Source: Sphingobacterium sp. SGR-19
Lineage (GTDB): Bacteria; Bacteroidota; Bacteroidia; Sphingobacteriales; Sphingobacteriaceae
DNA: 64,000 nucleotides
Direction of reading: 5' to 3'
Assembly (NCBI RefSeq): GCF_011043555.1
Contig: NZ_JAAKGS010000002.1
Span: forward strand, 1-64,000
The notes under the pieces were generated by a model that was given only the letters and a program-made list of their open reading frames with translations, searched no databases and was not told the origin of the DNA. Both the position numbers and the translations under genes were made by a program. This document shows positions 17,533-29,922 of this stretch, in pieces (position 1 is the first letter of the stretch; every line of letters begins with the position of its first letter).

Positions 17533-19014
17533 TTAAACAGTTTTGATGGCCTTCATCGCAGTCATCGCTTTACGTAATCTAACGCCCACGGTTTCTACAG
17601 GATGGCTACGTAAAATCTCGTTCACTTGGACAAGCTGAACGTTGTCTACAGAGCCGTCTTTTCCTTCGTTGAAGTTTTTACCTACTAGATCGGTATCTAC
17701 TTTTTTCATGAAATCTGCCAACAACGGCTTACATGCTTGATCGAATAAGTAGCAACCATATTCAGCCGTGTCTGAAATGACCCGGTTCATTTCGAATAAT
17801 TTTTTACGCGCAATGGTGTTTGCAATCAAAGGTGTTTCATGCAACGACTCGTAATAAGCAGATTCCGGTTTAATACCTGCTTCCACCATGGTTTCAAAAG
17901 CTAATTCTACACCTGCTCTTACAAAAGCAACCATTAACAAATAGTTGTCAAAGTATTCTTGCTCGCTAATTTTTACATCACCTGCAGGTGTTTTTTCAAA
18001 AGCAGTTTCGCCTGTTTCTGCTCTCCATTTTAATAGATTGGCGTCTCCGTTTGCCCAATCTTCCATCATCGTTTTGCTAAATTCGCCCGACATGATATCA
18101 TCTTGGTGTTTTTGGAATAATGGACGCATAATGTCTTTCAATTCTTCCGATATTTGGAAAGCTTTGATTTTTGCTGGGTTGGACAGACGATCCAGCATGC
18201 CACTTACGCCACCATGTTTCAAGGCTTCTGTAATGACCTCCACGCCATATTGTACTAGTTTCGAAGCGTAACCTGCGTCAATACCTTTTTCTACCATTTT
18301 ATCAAAAGATAAAATCGAACCGGTTTGCAACAAACCACAAAGGATGGTTTGTTCACCCATCAAGTCGGACTTCACTTCGGCGACAAATGAAGACTTCAAT
18401 ACACCGGCACGGTGTCCACCTGTACCTACACAATATGCTTTTGCGTAAGGCCATCCCTTACCTTCTGGGTCATTTTCTGGGTGTACAGCAATTAAAGTAG
18501 GAACACCGAAACCTCTTAAATATTCCGCACGGACTTCAGAACCGGGACATTTAGGCGCTACCATGAGAACGGTAATGTCTTTACGTATCTGCATACCTTC
18601 TTCTACGATATTAAAACCGTGTGAATAAGATAGCGCAGCTCCTTGTTTCATCAATGGCTGAACAGCATTGATAACCGATGTATGTTGTTTATCAGGTGTG
18701 AGGTTGATTACTAAATCTGCCGATGGAATCAATTCTTCGTAGGTTCCTACGTTGAAGTTGTTGTCCGTAGCGTTTTTCCAAGAATCTCTTTTTTTTTCAA
18801 TAGCTTCTTTACGCAATGCATAAGATACATCCAATCCACTGTCTCTGAGGTTTAAGCCTTGGTTCAAGCCTTGAGCACCACATCCCACGATTACGATTTT
18901 TTTACCTTTTAGCGCGTTAACGCCATCAGAGAATTCATTGGAATCCATAAATTCTGCATGTCCCAATTGGTTTAATTGCTCTCTAAGAGGTAATGTGTTA
19001 AAATAATTTGCCAT
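17533..19014 (-). CDS. ilvC: Ketol-acid reductoisomerase, long class II form
   Basis: IlvC (493 aa) converts 2-acetolactate and 2-aceto-2-hydroxybutanoate to the dihydroxy acids, using NADPH and Mg. The Rossmann motif [15 protein letters not shown] lies at about residues 37-51, followed by a basic [13 protein letters not shown] stretch consistent with NADPH preference. The length matches the E. coli-type class II enzyme (491 aa) with a duplicated C-terminal knotted domain. The start is the ATG at 19014 ([14 protein letters not shown]), the usual family start. It lies 37 bases after the DinB-like gene. Confidence 0.96.
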   Translation of the reverse strand: MANYFNTLPLREQLNQLGHAEFMDSNEFSDGVNALKGKKIVIVGCGAQGLNQGLNLRDSGLDVSYALRKEAIEKKRDSWKNATDNNFNVGTYEELIPSADLVINLTPDKQHTSVINAVQPLMKQGAALSYSHGFNIVEEGMQIRKDITVLMVAPKCPGSEVRAEYLRGFGVPTLIAVHPENDPEGKGWPYAKAYCVGTGGHRAGVLKSSFVAEVKSDLMGEQTILCGLLQTGSILSFDKMVEKGIDAGYASKLVQYGVEVITEALKHGGVSGMLDRLSNPAKIKAFQISEELKDIMRPLFQKHQDDIMSGEFSKTMMEDWANGDANLLKWRAETGETAFEKTPAGDVKISEQEYFDNYLLMVAFVRAGVELAFETMVEAGIKPESAYYESLHETPLIANTIARKKLFEMNRVISDTAEYGCYLFDQACKPLLADFMKKVDTDLVGKNFNEGKDGSVDNVQLVQVNEILRSHPVETVGVRLRKAMTAMKAIKTV

Positions 19015-19051
19015 TGTTTTTGTTATTATAATACGTTTGTTTTTGATTGAT

Positions 19052-19519
19052 TTATTTTTTAATTGCTCTCCGTTGGGCCATAGCATAACCGAAATGCGTG
19101 TTATCATGTCCTACAGTCGTGACTAAAAGCTCTTCGATACTGTTTATTAGCTCGCCAAAGGTGGAGGTATCAAAAGGAACGATTTTTTCGAATATCCCTT
19201 TCTGGTAATCTTCCTGTATTTTTTGAATAGTAGAAATAGCCAGCTGCTTGAGTTCAGCGACTTCTTCCGCCGAAACAAAATATTCGGGTTTTGAACCTTT
19301 TTTGTACGCTTCGATATACTTGACGAAAGATGTATCGGAAGTGATGCCCGTCCGCACATAGCATAGTGTTTGTGTACTCACGACGATGTGGCCGAAGTTC
19401 CAGATGATATTGTTGTTAAAACCCGCTGGAATTTGATTAAGTTCATCTAGAGTAAGTTCGTCCAATAAACGGATAAAAGCGTTACGGCTGTCTATAATAA
19501 ATTTAAATATTTCTGTCAT
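19052..19519 (-). CDS. DinB superfamily protein
   Basis: This 155-aa protein resembles the four-helix DinB/YfiT-like superfamily. Metal-binding histidines would be those in [12 protein letters not shown] (about residue 43) and in [13 protein letters not shown] (about 138 and 142). Members include putative metal-dependent hydrolases and thiol-transferases, and the exact role here is unknown. It sits between ilvN (12 bases) and ilvC (37 bases), so it is co-transcribed with pathway genes although it has no known part in the pathway. Confidence 0.8.
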   Translation of the reverse strand: MTEIFKFIIDSRNAFIRLLDELTLDELNQIPAGFNNNIIWNFGHIVVSTQTLCYVRTGITSDTSFVKYIEAYKKGSKPEYFVSAEEVAELKQLAISTIQKIQEDYQKGIFEKIVPFDTSTFGELINSIEELLVTTVGHDNTHFGYAMAQRRAIKK

Positions 19520-19531
19520 TTTTTTGATTCT

Positions 19532-20122
19532 TTACATCGTGAACACATCATCCCGTTGGTCAAGGTATTCATTCTCGACAATCTCCGGAGCGGGTTCTTC
19601 CCGTTCAAACTGTTTTATTTTTGTATGGAAGCCGGCACTGTCCTTGATGATGGCAATACGAGCACCGCGCACAAACTCGATGAGTCCATATTCACCTAAG
19701 GCCGCTGTCAGACGGTCGATTTCTTCACGATGGCCTGCCGTTTCAAACACGGTGTAATCATGTCTAATAACGACGGCAGAGGCACCATACTCCCGGAGGA
19801 GACGCTCCACGGACGCCTTTTCGGCGATGACCTCTGTTGGAACTTTGTAAAGGGCTTGCTCTTGCCAGATCAATTCTTCATCTGTATTGTAATAGGCTTT
19901 TAAAACCTCTACTTGTTTTTCAATTTGCCGACACAGTTTACGAACCACGTCTTCGCTCTCGTTGATTAAAATCGTAAAGCGGTGAATGCCTTCTACCTCT
20001 GATGGTGAGGTGTTCAAGCTTTCTACATTGATCTTTCTTCTGGAAAAGATACCCGAGATGCGTCCTATCATACCGATAGAATTCTCTGTGTATAAGGTGA
20101 TCGTATATTCTTGTTTTTCCAT
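19532..20122 (-). CDS. ilvN: Acetolactate synthase, small regulatory subunit
   Basis: This 196-aa regulatory subunit of acetohydroxyacid synthase starts with an ACT domain (ITLYTENSIGMIGRISGIFSRR, residues 8-29, then NVESLNTSPSE) that binds valine for feedback control. A C-terminal IlvN/IlvH-type domain follows (about residues 90-170). It lies 9 bases downstream of ilvB, the usual arrangement. The length is slightly above E. coli IlvH (163 aa) because of an acidic C-terminal tail. Confidence 0.94.
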   Translation of the reverse strand: MEKQEYTITLYTENSIGMIGRISGIFSRRKINVESLNTSPSEVEGIHRFTILINESEDVVRKLCRQIEKQVEVLKAYYNTDEELIWQEQALYKVPTEVIAEKASVERLLREYGASAVVIRHDYTVFETAGHREEIDRLTAALGEYGLIEFVRGARIAIIKDSAGFHTKIKQFEREEPAPEIVENEYLDQRDDVFTM

Positions 20123-20131
20123 TGCTTGCTT

Positions 20132-21874
20132 TTACTTTAAACGTATTTCCGAAACAGAAGCACCCTGTGGGACCATTGGGAAGACATTGTTTTCCTTACC
20201 GACCATAACTTCCAAAAGGTAAGACCCGTCATGGTCAAGCATCGTCTTTAATGCTGCTTGTAGATCTTTACGCTCAGAAATTTTATTTCCTTCAATGTGA
20301 TAGCCTTTTGCTACAGCGACGAAATCCGGGCTCGTTATGTTGACAAAAGAATAACGTTTGTCGTTAAACAGCTGCTGCCATTGACGTACCATACCTAAAA
20401 ACTCGTTATTGAGGATGAGAATTTTGACTTTTGCACCAAATTGCATAATCGTACCCAGTTCTTGGATGGTCATCTGGATGCCGCCGTCGCCGATGATAGC
20501 AATGACGTCGCGCTCTGGAGCGCCATACCATGCGCCGATAGCCGCAGGTAGTCCAAAGCCCATTGTTCCCAATCCTCCGGAAGTAACGTTCGACTTCGAT
20601 TTATTGAATTTTGCATAACGGCAAGTGACCATTTGATGCTGCCCTACGTCGGTTACAATAACCGCATCACCTCCAGTCAATTCATTCAAGACCTTGATCA
20701 CTTCGCCCATCGTCATGACATCCGATGTGGGGTTCAATTCATCTTGGATGACTTCTTTAACTTCCTTTTTTTCTAATTCGCGAAATTCAGCTAGCCAAGC
20801 GCTATGATCATGCGGTTCGATCAGCTGCGTTAACATTGGAAGGGTCTCCTTACAATCGCCCCATACGGGTACGGTGGCTACCACATTTTTGTCGATTTCG
20901 GCTGGATCAATATCTAAATGAACGATTTTTGCCTGCTTGGCATATTTGTCCAATCGACCGGTCACACGATCGTCAAAACGCATCCCGATAGCGATTAACA
21001 CATCACATTCATTGGTCATGACATTAGGCGCATAATTCCCGTGCATGCCGAGCATACCAACATGCAATGGATGATCCGTTTCCAGTGCACTTAAACCCAT
21101 GACGGTTGTCGCTGCCGGAAAACCGCCCTTTTCGATAAAGCTTTTTAAGTCTTGCTCAGCCTTACCTAAAATGATACCTTGTCCAAACAACACAAAAGGT
21201 TTTTTCGCGCTATTAATAAGCGCTGCTGCTTGTTCTATATATTCCTTACGCACAATTGGTTTGGGACGGTAACTACGGACATGATCACACTTTTCGTAGC
21301 CTTTGTAATCAAACAACTGTATTTGCGCGTTTTTTGTAATATCAATTAAAACGGGGCCGGGACGTCCGGTTTGTGCTATATAGAATGCCTTTGCCAATAC
21401 GCTTGGAATTTCCGTCGCATCGGTAACTTGATAGTTCCATTTCGTGACCGGAGTCGTGATATTGATGACGTCTGTTTCCTGAAAAGCATCTGTTCCCAAT
21501 AACGAAGCAAACACTTGTCCTGTAATACACACGATAGGATTACTGTCGATCATGGCATCCGCTAATCCCGTCACTAAATTTGTCGCCCCAGGACCACTGG
21601 TCGCAAATGCGACACCAACACGCCCAGACGTGCGTGCATAGCCTTGTGCAGCATGGATTCCTCCCTGTTCATGACGGACCAAGATATGGTTTAATCGATC
21701 ATTGTAATCGTATAATGCGTCATATATAGGCATAATCGCCCCCCCTGGATAGCCAAATAGGGTATCTACTCCTTCTTGAATCAAAGCTTCCAATACAGCT
21801 TGAGACCCACTTAATTGGGTTTTAGGCGCTGAAGACTCCTGTGGCTTTGATCGTGTTTTTTCCAGTGTACTCAT
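20132..21874 (-). CDS. ilvB: Acetolactate synthase, large catalytic subunit
   Basis: IlvB (580 aa) is a thiamine-diphosphate enzyme that makes 2-acetolactate from pyruvate, or 2-aceto-2-hydroxybutanoate with 2-oxobutanoate from IlvA. The cofactor-activating Glu is in LVRHEQGGIHAAQGYAR. The ThDP/Mg motif is GDGGIQMTIQEL to ILILNNEFLGMVRQW (about residues 460-495). The central FAD-binding domain is present (GMRFDDRVTGRLD). A polar N-terminal ~22 residues precede the core. It lies 68 bases after ilvD and 9 before ilvN. Confidence 0.96.
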   Translation of the reverse strand: MSTLEKTRSKPQESSAPKTQLSGSQAVLEALIQEGVDTLFGYPGGAIMPIYDALYDYNDRLNHILVRHEQGGIHAAQGYARTSGRVGVAFATSGPGATNLVTGLADAMIDSNPIVCITGQVFASLLGTDAFQETDVINITTPVTKWNYQVTDATEIPSVLAKAFYIAQTGRPGPVLIDITKNAQIQLFDYKGYEKCDHVRSYRPKPIVRKEYIEQAAALINSAKKPFVLFGQGIILGKAEQDLKSFIEKGGFPAATTVMGLSALETDHPLHVGMLGMHGNYAPNVMTNECDVLIAIGMRFDDRVTGRLDKYAKQAKIVHLDIDPAEIDKNVVATVPVWGDCKETLPMLTQLIEPHDHSAWLAEFRELEKKEVKEVIQDELNPTSDVMTMGEVIKVLNELTGGDAVIVTDVGQHQMVTCRYAKFNKSKSNVTSGGLGTMGFGLPAAIGAWYGAPERDVIAIIGDGGIQMTIQELGTIMQFGAKVKILILNNEFLGMVRQWQQLFNDKRYSFVNITSPDFVAVAKGYHIEGNKISERKDLQAALKTMLDHDGSYLLEVMVGKENNVFPMVPQGASVSEIRLK

Positions 21875-21942
21875 ATTTCTTTAGTATCTAGATTTTAGTA
21901 CTTTTTTACTTCTCACTCTTCACTTGTTACGCTACACTCTTT

Positions 21943-23626
<1,684 letters not shown>

Positions 23627-23643
<17 letters not shown>

Positions 23644-24517
23644 AATTCTCTTCTTCTAAAACTAATTTTTTATATTTCCTTTGGATAGAAGCACCAATGG
23701 TGTGCTCCCAGTCTTCTTCATACATAATGCCGTCCACTTCTTTAATGCCGATGATTTCGGCTGCGGTACCACACAAAAAGGCACTGTCTGCTTCGTGAAC
23801 GTCTTGAACGGTCAGCTTTTTTTCTATCACTTCAATATTTAAACTCCTGCACAGTTCAATGACTGTCCGTCGCGTAATACCAGGGAATATATTCCCTAAC
23901 GGAGGGGTGTATAGCTTAAAGTCTTTCTCTATAAATAAGTTTTCGCTAGATGCTTGCGCTAAAAAACCATCGTGATCCAGCATAAGTGCTTCGTCAAACC
24001 CTTCACGTATCGCCTCACTCGACGCCAAAATAGCATTGATATATTGACCGGATACTTTTGCTTCAATCTGAAAAGATTTGGGGTGGAGACGTTGAATTTT
24101 GGACGTGCAGACTCGAAGTAGGTTTTGTCCTAAATAAGGGCCCCATTCCCATGCAGCAATCATAATATGCGCATCTTTTGCGGAAGTAAGGTGCATGTTC
24201 GAACCGGAAAATACAAGTGGACGGATATAAGCAGATCGCAGATTATTCGTCTCTAATAAAGCGTACGATTTTTCTATCAATACTTGATTGTTCCAATGAT
24301 ACGGAAGGTTGATGGCTTCACATGACCGCTGCAAACGTGCAAAATGTTCTTCCGCTTTAAAAATTCTTGTGCCATGGTGTGTGCCGTATGCTCTTAATCC
24401 TTCAAAAGCACCGTATCCATAATGCAGTGATTGACCGAATAGATCGATTCCAGCGTCTGTAGCTTTTACAAAATCTCCATCCAAATAAATGTAAGTGTCT
24501 TGATTATAATACTGCAT
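23627..24517 (-). CDS. ilvE: Branched-chain amino acid aminotransferase
   Basis: IlvE (296 aa) is a fold-type IV PLP aminotransferase that makes Ile, Val and Leu from their 2-oxo acids using glutamate. Family features are [18 protein letters not shown] near residue 35, the PLP-lysine segment [14 protein letters not shown] near 150, [21 protein letters not shown] and [12 protein letters not shown]. The ATG at 24517 has a GGAGG ribosome-binding site ten bases upstream, which decides the start over an in-frame TTG. It is the first gene of the train, so it should be made from the main promoter. Confidence 0.95.
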
Positions 24518-24838
24518 ATTATGGCCTCCCGTTTTCGCTACGGTCAAGTTAGCGCTATTAAAAATTCTTTACAATAGCAAAACAAAGTATTTTGAAAAAG
24601 TTTATAATTCTGTCATATTAAAGTTTTCAGAATATTATTTTATTATTGTGTTTTATATTGTTTTTATATTTTTATGTTAATAGACTAGAATTAAAATCGG
24701 TATAGACGTTCGAAATTGCTTCGTTGCTAAAAAAGAGTGAAATTCTTCTTAAAATAGACAAAAGTAGGAGGAAAGTTTAAAAAAAATAGCTCGAGGTTTA
24801 GACCGCGAGCTATATAATTGTATGTGTTTTTTAAACTA
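24518..24838. other. Intergenic region between atpC and the ilv-leu gene train
   Basis: This 321-base, very AT-rich region must hold the promoter for ilvEDBN and the following genes. I found no clean TTTG-N19-TAnnTTTG match on the minus strand. The only ATG in a plausible leader reads a 4-codon peptide, so there is no branched-chain leader-peptide attenuator. A small hairpin (CGCTA with TAGCG, 24536-24554) sits just above the ilvE ribosome-binding site. The atpC terminator occupies 24779-24813. Confidence 0.6.
24779..24813 (-). terminator. Rho-independent terminator of atpDC
   Basis: An 8-bp stem, ATAGCTCG (24786-24793) with CGAGCTAT (24806-24813), has a further GGT/ACC pairing inside the loop. 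It is followed on the minus strand by a run of eight T (24786 down to 24779). It starts 26 bases after the atpC stop and separates atpDC from the ilv-leu genes. Confidence 0.9.
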
Positions 24839-25087
24839 TTATTCTTCCGCGATTCCTTCTGCTAGGACAGTAATATTATTGTCTTTAGCTTCTACAACAC
24901 CACCTTTAATGACGAAAACCGTTTGGCCTTGTGCATCCCGAATAATAACTTTTCCATCTTCTAAAGTAGATACGATGGGAGCGTGGTCCTGCAAAATTTG
25001 AAAAGAACCGGCGCTACCAGGTACTGTTACCGCCGTAGCCTCACCTTCGTATGCTAATTTATCGGGAGTAATAATCGTTAATCTCAT
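24839..25087 (-). CDS. atpC: ATP synthase F1 epsilon subunit, short form
   Basis: This is the epsilon subunit of the F1 rotor (82 aa). It comprises only the N-terminal beta-sandwich (LTIITPDKLAYEGEATAVTVPG, then FQILQDHAPIVSTLEDGKV), which contacts gamma and the c-ring. The C-terminal inhibitory helical domain seen in E. coli is absent, as is common in Bacteroidota. It is 13 bases after atpD. Confidence 0.95.
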   Translation of the reverse strand: MRLTIITPDKLAYEGEATAVTVPGSAGSFQILQDHAPIVSTLEDGKVIIRDAQGQTVFVIKGGVVEAKDNNITVLAEGIAEE

Positions 25088-25100
25088 TCTATCTCATCTA

Positions 25101-26621
<1,521 letters not shown>

Positions 26622-26671
26622 TTATTAATCAATTTGTAGTAGATGGTTTCATACATCCACATTTTGGAATG

Positions 26672-26702
26672 CAAAAATAAACTATATCTTATTAAAAGCA
26701 AA
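26672..26702 (-). promoter_or_regulatory. Consensus Bacteroidetes promoter for atpDC
   Basis: Read on the minus strand, TTTG (26702-26699) is followed by exactly 19 bases and TATTTTTG (26679-26672). This matches the Bacteroidetes -33/-7 consensus TTTG-N19-TAnnTTTG perfectly. Transcription should begin near 26665, giving a leader of about 60 bases before atpD. Confidence 0.8.
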
Positions 26703-26726
26703 ACGGTTATTGATAATAATTTTTAT

Positions 26727-26930
26727 TTTCTTTTTTTACCCAAAAAAAGAAACAAAAAAAATCGTCGCTTCGGATATTTGAATAATGTGTAGTGCAAGAA
26801 ATGAATTTCTACATACTTCAAATATCCGGATGCGACATCTCCTGTTAATTTAGGGATAATGCACATAAATCATAGTTCAGACAATACCCGGATGCGACAT
26901 TCAGTGTTAAGGGAGGGGAAGTGCAATTCT
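26727..26930. repeat. Composite intergenic repeat element, copy A
   Basis: It has three parts. An 11-bp T-rich/A-rich palindrome (26727-26737 with 26742-26752) comes first. Next is a 73-nt hairpin (26764-26836) with outer GTCGC/GCGAC and a perfect 12-bp inner stem (26771-26782 with 26817-26828). A tail module follows, GCGACAT then TGTTAA starting 11 bases after it, present twice (26832-26848 and 26894-26910). The same parts in the same order occur at 55293-55480. Confidence 0.75.
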
Positions 26931-26987
26931 GTATCGTTCAATTGTACTGTGGGGTATGATGATCATGTTAATTTGCTTCGATATCCG

Positions 26988-28397
26988 TTAAGTAAGTTGA
27001 ATATCCTCTGTGTATTCGTTACCAAAACGGTCAGTGACAACAATCTTCACTGTTTTAGCATCGGTTTGTGTGTAAAATAGATGATCTGTGCGTCCGGGTT
27101 CTACCCACCCTCTGCGTTCTTTGGGTAGCTCTTTACCTTTATACAGGGCAACAGCCAGTTCATCAAAACCCTTCGTTTGTTCCAATTCACCTTGGGCAAT
27201 ACCATCGGCAAACCAGTTTACTTTCCATGCAGGGTCATAATTCCATACATTTACCATGATGCGGTTCATGCCTCCGCTGAGTTTTTGGACACTGCTACGG
27301 AATTGGTAATGGCGATCTTTACCGATCGATTTATAAAACCAACTTAGTGATGTTCCGTTTACTTCAAAGACACCGTATCCACGTGGTGTACCGTCTGTGC
27401 AAATGGGGCCTGTCCACCAAGCACCGCATAGCGTAGCGTGCGTGTGTTCGTATATATGTCCGTTAACATGGTTGGCGTTCCGATGGGTATGGCCGGAAAG
27501 CACATGTATCTGCTGAAAGCCTTCGAGAAGAGCGTACAGCTCATCCCGATTTTTGATACTGTTATATATAGGAATATGCACACTGATGATCAGTACGTGG
27601 TTTTTAGGTACATGTTGCAGATTCTTTTCTAACCAAGAGAGCTGTTCAGTACTGATGTGGCCATCATATTTTTTGATGTTGGTGTAACGGATAGTATCCA
27701 ATATTACATAATGTGCTTTCCCTCTATTAAAGGAATAATAGGTGGGGCCAAAAAATTCCTTGAATAAGGCTGCGTCATCTGGTTCATCGGCTGTTACTTC
27801 CTGTTTATCGTGGTTTCCGATCGTCTGAAAGAAAGGAATATCTACCTTGCCTATCGTTTCTTTGTAATCTTGCCACAATTTTGGTTTATCCCAGATGGAA
27901 TCCCCCAAACTGATACCGTGAAACCTTTCCTGGGGCATGGAGGTGAGAAATTGTGCTATGTCCGGAAGTGATTCTTCCCTAAATTGCCGGGCGTCTTCCT
28001 TATCCCGTATCTGTGGATCGCCTAGGGCGAGGAAATAGTGGTGATCGTCGTTATAGTTCGTTTTTTCAAGTTCAAAATTATACGAGCCACTGTTGGATAA
28101 TCGATAGATAGCCGCGAAACCATTTACGCTTTTTACGTTATAACCAGATGGATTCGATAAGAAAATATGTTTAGCGTTGTTGTGTAGCTGTAACGTATAT
28201 CTTCCCCTTCTGTCGCTCACTGCCACATTGTATCCGTCAGATACGACAGCATGAGCGATATTTCTTCGGTGGGCTCTTATGCGTCCTTTGATAAGCTTTC
28301 CTCTGTCTTGTGGCGATATAACGGCGAAGGCTTTACCCGAAAGATAAAGTCCACCAATAAGTAGTCCGGATGATTTTAAGAAACTTCTTCTATTCAT
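26988..28397 (-). CDS. Tat-exported calcineurin-like phosphoesterase
   Basis: This 469-aa metallophosphoesterase has a clear Tat signal (NRRSFLKSSGLLIGG, then cleavage after GKAFA), so it is exported folded. Domains in order are a small carboxypeptidase-regulatory-like beta domain (about 40-110), the catalytic domain and a C-terminal beta domain. Metal-site motifs are GDPQ, GISLGDS, TIGNHDK, ISVHIP and GHTH. It is 14 bases after the susD gene in cassette 1 and resembles the phosphoesterase of cassette 2. It probably releases phosphate from organic phosphates in the periplasm or at the surface; the substrate is not known. Confidence 0.9.
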   Translation of the reverse strand: MNRRSFLKSSGLLIGGLYLSGKAFAVISPQDRGKLIKGRIRAHRRNIAHAVVSDGYNVAVSDRRGRYTLQLHNNAKHIFLSNPSGYNVKSVNGFAAIYRLSNSGSYNFELEKTNYNDDHHYFLALGDPQIRDKEDARQFREESLPDIAQFLTSMPQERFHGISLGDSIWDKPKLWQDYKETIGKVDIPFFQTIGNHDKQEVTADEPDDAALFKEFFGPTYYSFNRGKAHYVILDTIRYTNIKKYDGHISTEQLSWLEKNLQHVPKNHVLIISVHIPIYNSIKNRDELYALLEGFQQIHVLSGHTHRNANHVNGHIYEHTHATLCGAWWTGPICTDGTPRGYGVFEVNGTSLSWFYKSIGKDRHYQFRSSVQKLSGGMNRIMVNVWNYDPAWKVNWFADGIAQGELEQTKGFDELAVALYKGKELPKERRGWVEPGRTDHLFYTQTDAKTVKIVVTDRFGNEYTEDIQLT

Positions 28398-28411
28398 TTT
28401 TATTTTTATGT

Positions 28412-29875
28412 TTATTTTTCCCACCAGACCTTAGATAATGGAGAATCTCCATGCTCCAATTTATCAACTGCGATTCGGTAGTTCTCCGGATTGGTTATTG
28501 GCAGTCTATCATGATACATAAACCGTTTGGGTATTACACCGTCGAGGAGCATATGCTCTGTTTTTGGAAGTACAGGAAAGCCGGTTCTCCGATATTCAAA
28601 CCACTGCTGGTAGTCGCACATGTACAATGCCAGGTATTTTTGGTTCATAATTCGTTCCAACGTGCCATTAAAGGCAGTTAACGGATTCTCGAAGTATGCG
28701 TCGCCCGGCGAAGATATGCCCACCCATTGGGTAATACCTGCTATGGTTCCTTTCTTATACGCTTCTTCCGCCTTATCTAAATCGCCGAAATGTAGATATA
28801 CCTCGCTTTTTATAAATTCCACTTCGGCATACGACATGATAATTTCATGGATGACCGTTCCGGGAGATCGGGGTACCATAAGGTCAGAGTTGGGAATGCT
28901 AGGTGTAAAAGGGAAAGTAGCCGTAGGGGCGTGTGCGGCTGGAATACCTTTATAACCGAGATCTGTCCCGTCTGTAGCCGTGGCCTTACTCATAAAAAAC
29001 GGTCTTCTCGGATCCCCGTACGCGTTTAGCATGTCCACGAAGAATTCCGCTTTTACTTCGTTGAGGGTATAATCTTGGTGCCTGTTCCACGCATATTCAA
29101 AGGGGCTTAGGCCATTGATTTTCAATATAGCGGCTTCTGAATTATTTGTGAAAACAGGATATTTCTCCGGATCTTCGATGATTTCCCTCAGTCGGTTATA
29201 GGCGTCCATTTCTGCCCTCTTGCTTGTCCGCAACAACATACGCATCAATAGAGAGTTATTAAACTTTTGCCATTTTTTTGTACTCGTTCCGTAGAGGATA
29301 TCATTCCCTTCCATCCGGCTGGTATCCGTTTCAGTATATATTTCGTTAGCTTCTTCGAGACCACTTATCAGCGCATTATATATATCTTGCTGTTCATCAA
29401 ATACGGGTGTAGTAATACCTTCGTCGTACTTCATAGCTTCAGTAAAAGGAATGTCTCCGAATGCGTCAGTCAACATGCCGGCTGTGTATGCTCTTAGTGT
29501 TTTGGTAACGGCTTGGTAGATATAGCTGGCAGAATCCGTTGCTGCTAGTTCCATTTCCCGAATGGATCTAAGCCAAGTATAGCCCTTATTCCATGTTCCG
29601 TTTCCCGCTGTCGGTGTTATGTCATAGCGATGCACGCCCAAAGCAGTTGCTGGGTAGGGGAGACCAACCTGCATAAGCTGCCAGGTAAAATCGTAGTTTC
29701 GATTGCTACTGAACGTGCCCATATCGTAAAGTAGGGGAGCCATTAAACTTCCTGGCGCTATCGTTTCGACGTTGTTGGGGTCGATATTCATATCCTCAAA
29801 ATGATTGCAGGAGACTACGGTAAGAGACGTTCCAAGCAAGACGGGAAGTATATATGTTTTAATAATGTTTTTCAT
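28412..29875 (-). CDS. SusD/RagB-type nutrient-binding lipoprotein (cassette 1)
   Basis: This 487-aa outer-membrane lipoprotein has its signal ending at VVSC (Cys23). It has the MNIDPNN N-terminal segment and FGDIPFTEA in the TPR-like region, both typical of the SusD/RagB nutrient-binding family. The start is the ATG at 29875; a GTG one codon upstream is in frame. It follows susC by 47 bases and forms a lid over that TonB-dependent channel. Its cargo is probably a phosphorylated compound, given the phosphoesterase encoded next; that is inference. The sequence is clearly different from the cassette 2 SusD, though of the same subfamily. Confidence 0.93.
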   Translation of the reverse strand: MKNIIKTYILPVLLGTSLTVVSCNHFEDMNIDPNNVETIAPGSLMAPLLYDMGTFSSNRNYDFTWQLMQVGLPYPATALGVHRYDITPTAGNGTWNKGYTWLRSIREMELAATDSASYIYQAVTKTLRAYTAGMLTDAFGDIPFTEAMKYDEGITTPVFDEQQDIYNALISGLEEANEIYTETDTSRMEGNDILYGTSTKKWQKFNNSLLMRMLLRTSKRAEMDAYNRLREIIEDPEKYPVFTNNSEAAILKINGLSPFEYAWNRHQDYTLNEVKAEFFVDMLNAYGDPRRPFFMSKATATDGTDLGYKGIPAAHAPTATFPFTPSIPNSDLMVPRSPGTVIHEIIMSYAEVEFIKSEVYLHFGDLDKAEEAYKKGTIAGITQWVGISSPGDAYFENPLTAFNGTLERIMNQKYLALYMCDYQQWFEYRRTGFPVLPKTEHMLLDGVIPKRFMYHDRLPITNPENYRIAVDKLEHGDSPLSKVWWEK

Positions 29876-29922
29876 CACAATAAATTTTTGATAATGTATA
29901 CTGTTTTACAAGCGGTGTAATC

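Noticed and set aside
24518..24778. Leader-peptide attenuator for the ilv-leu operon
   Set aside because: The only ATG in the leader reads a 4-codon peptide without Ile, Val or a Leu run, and no terminator/antiterminator pair is seen before ilvE.
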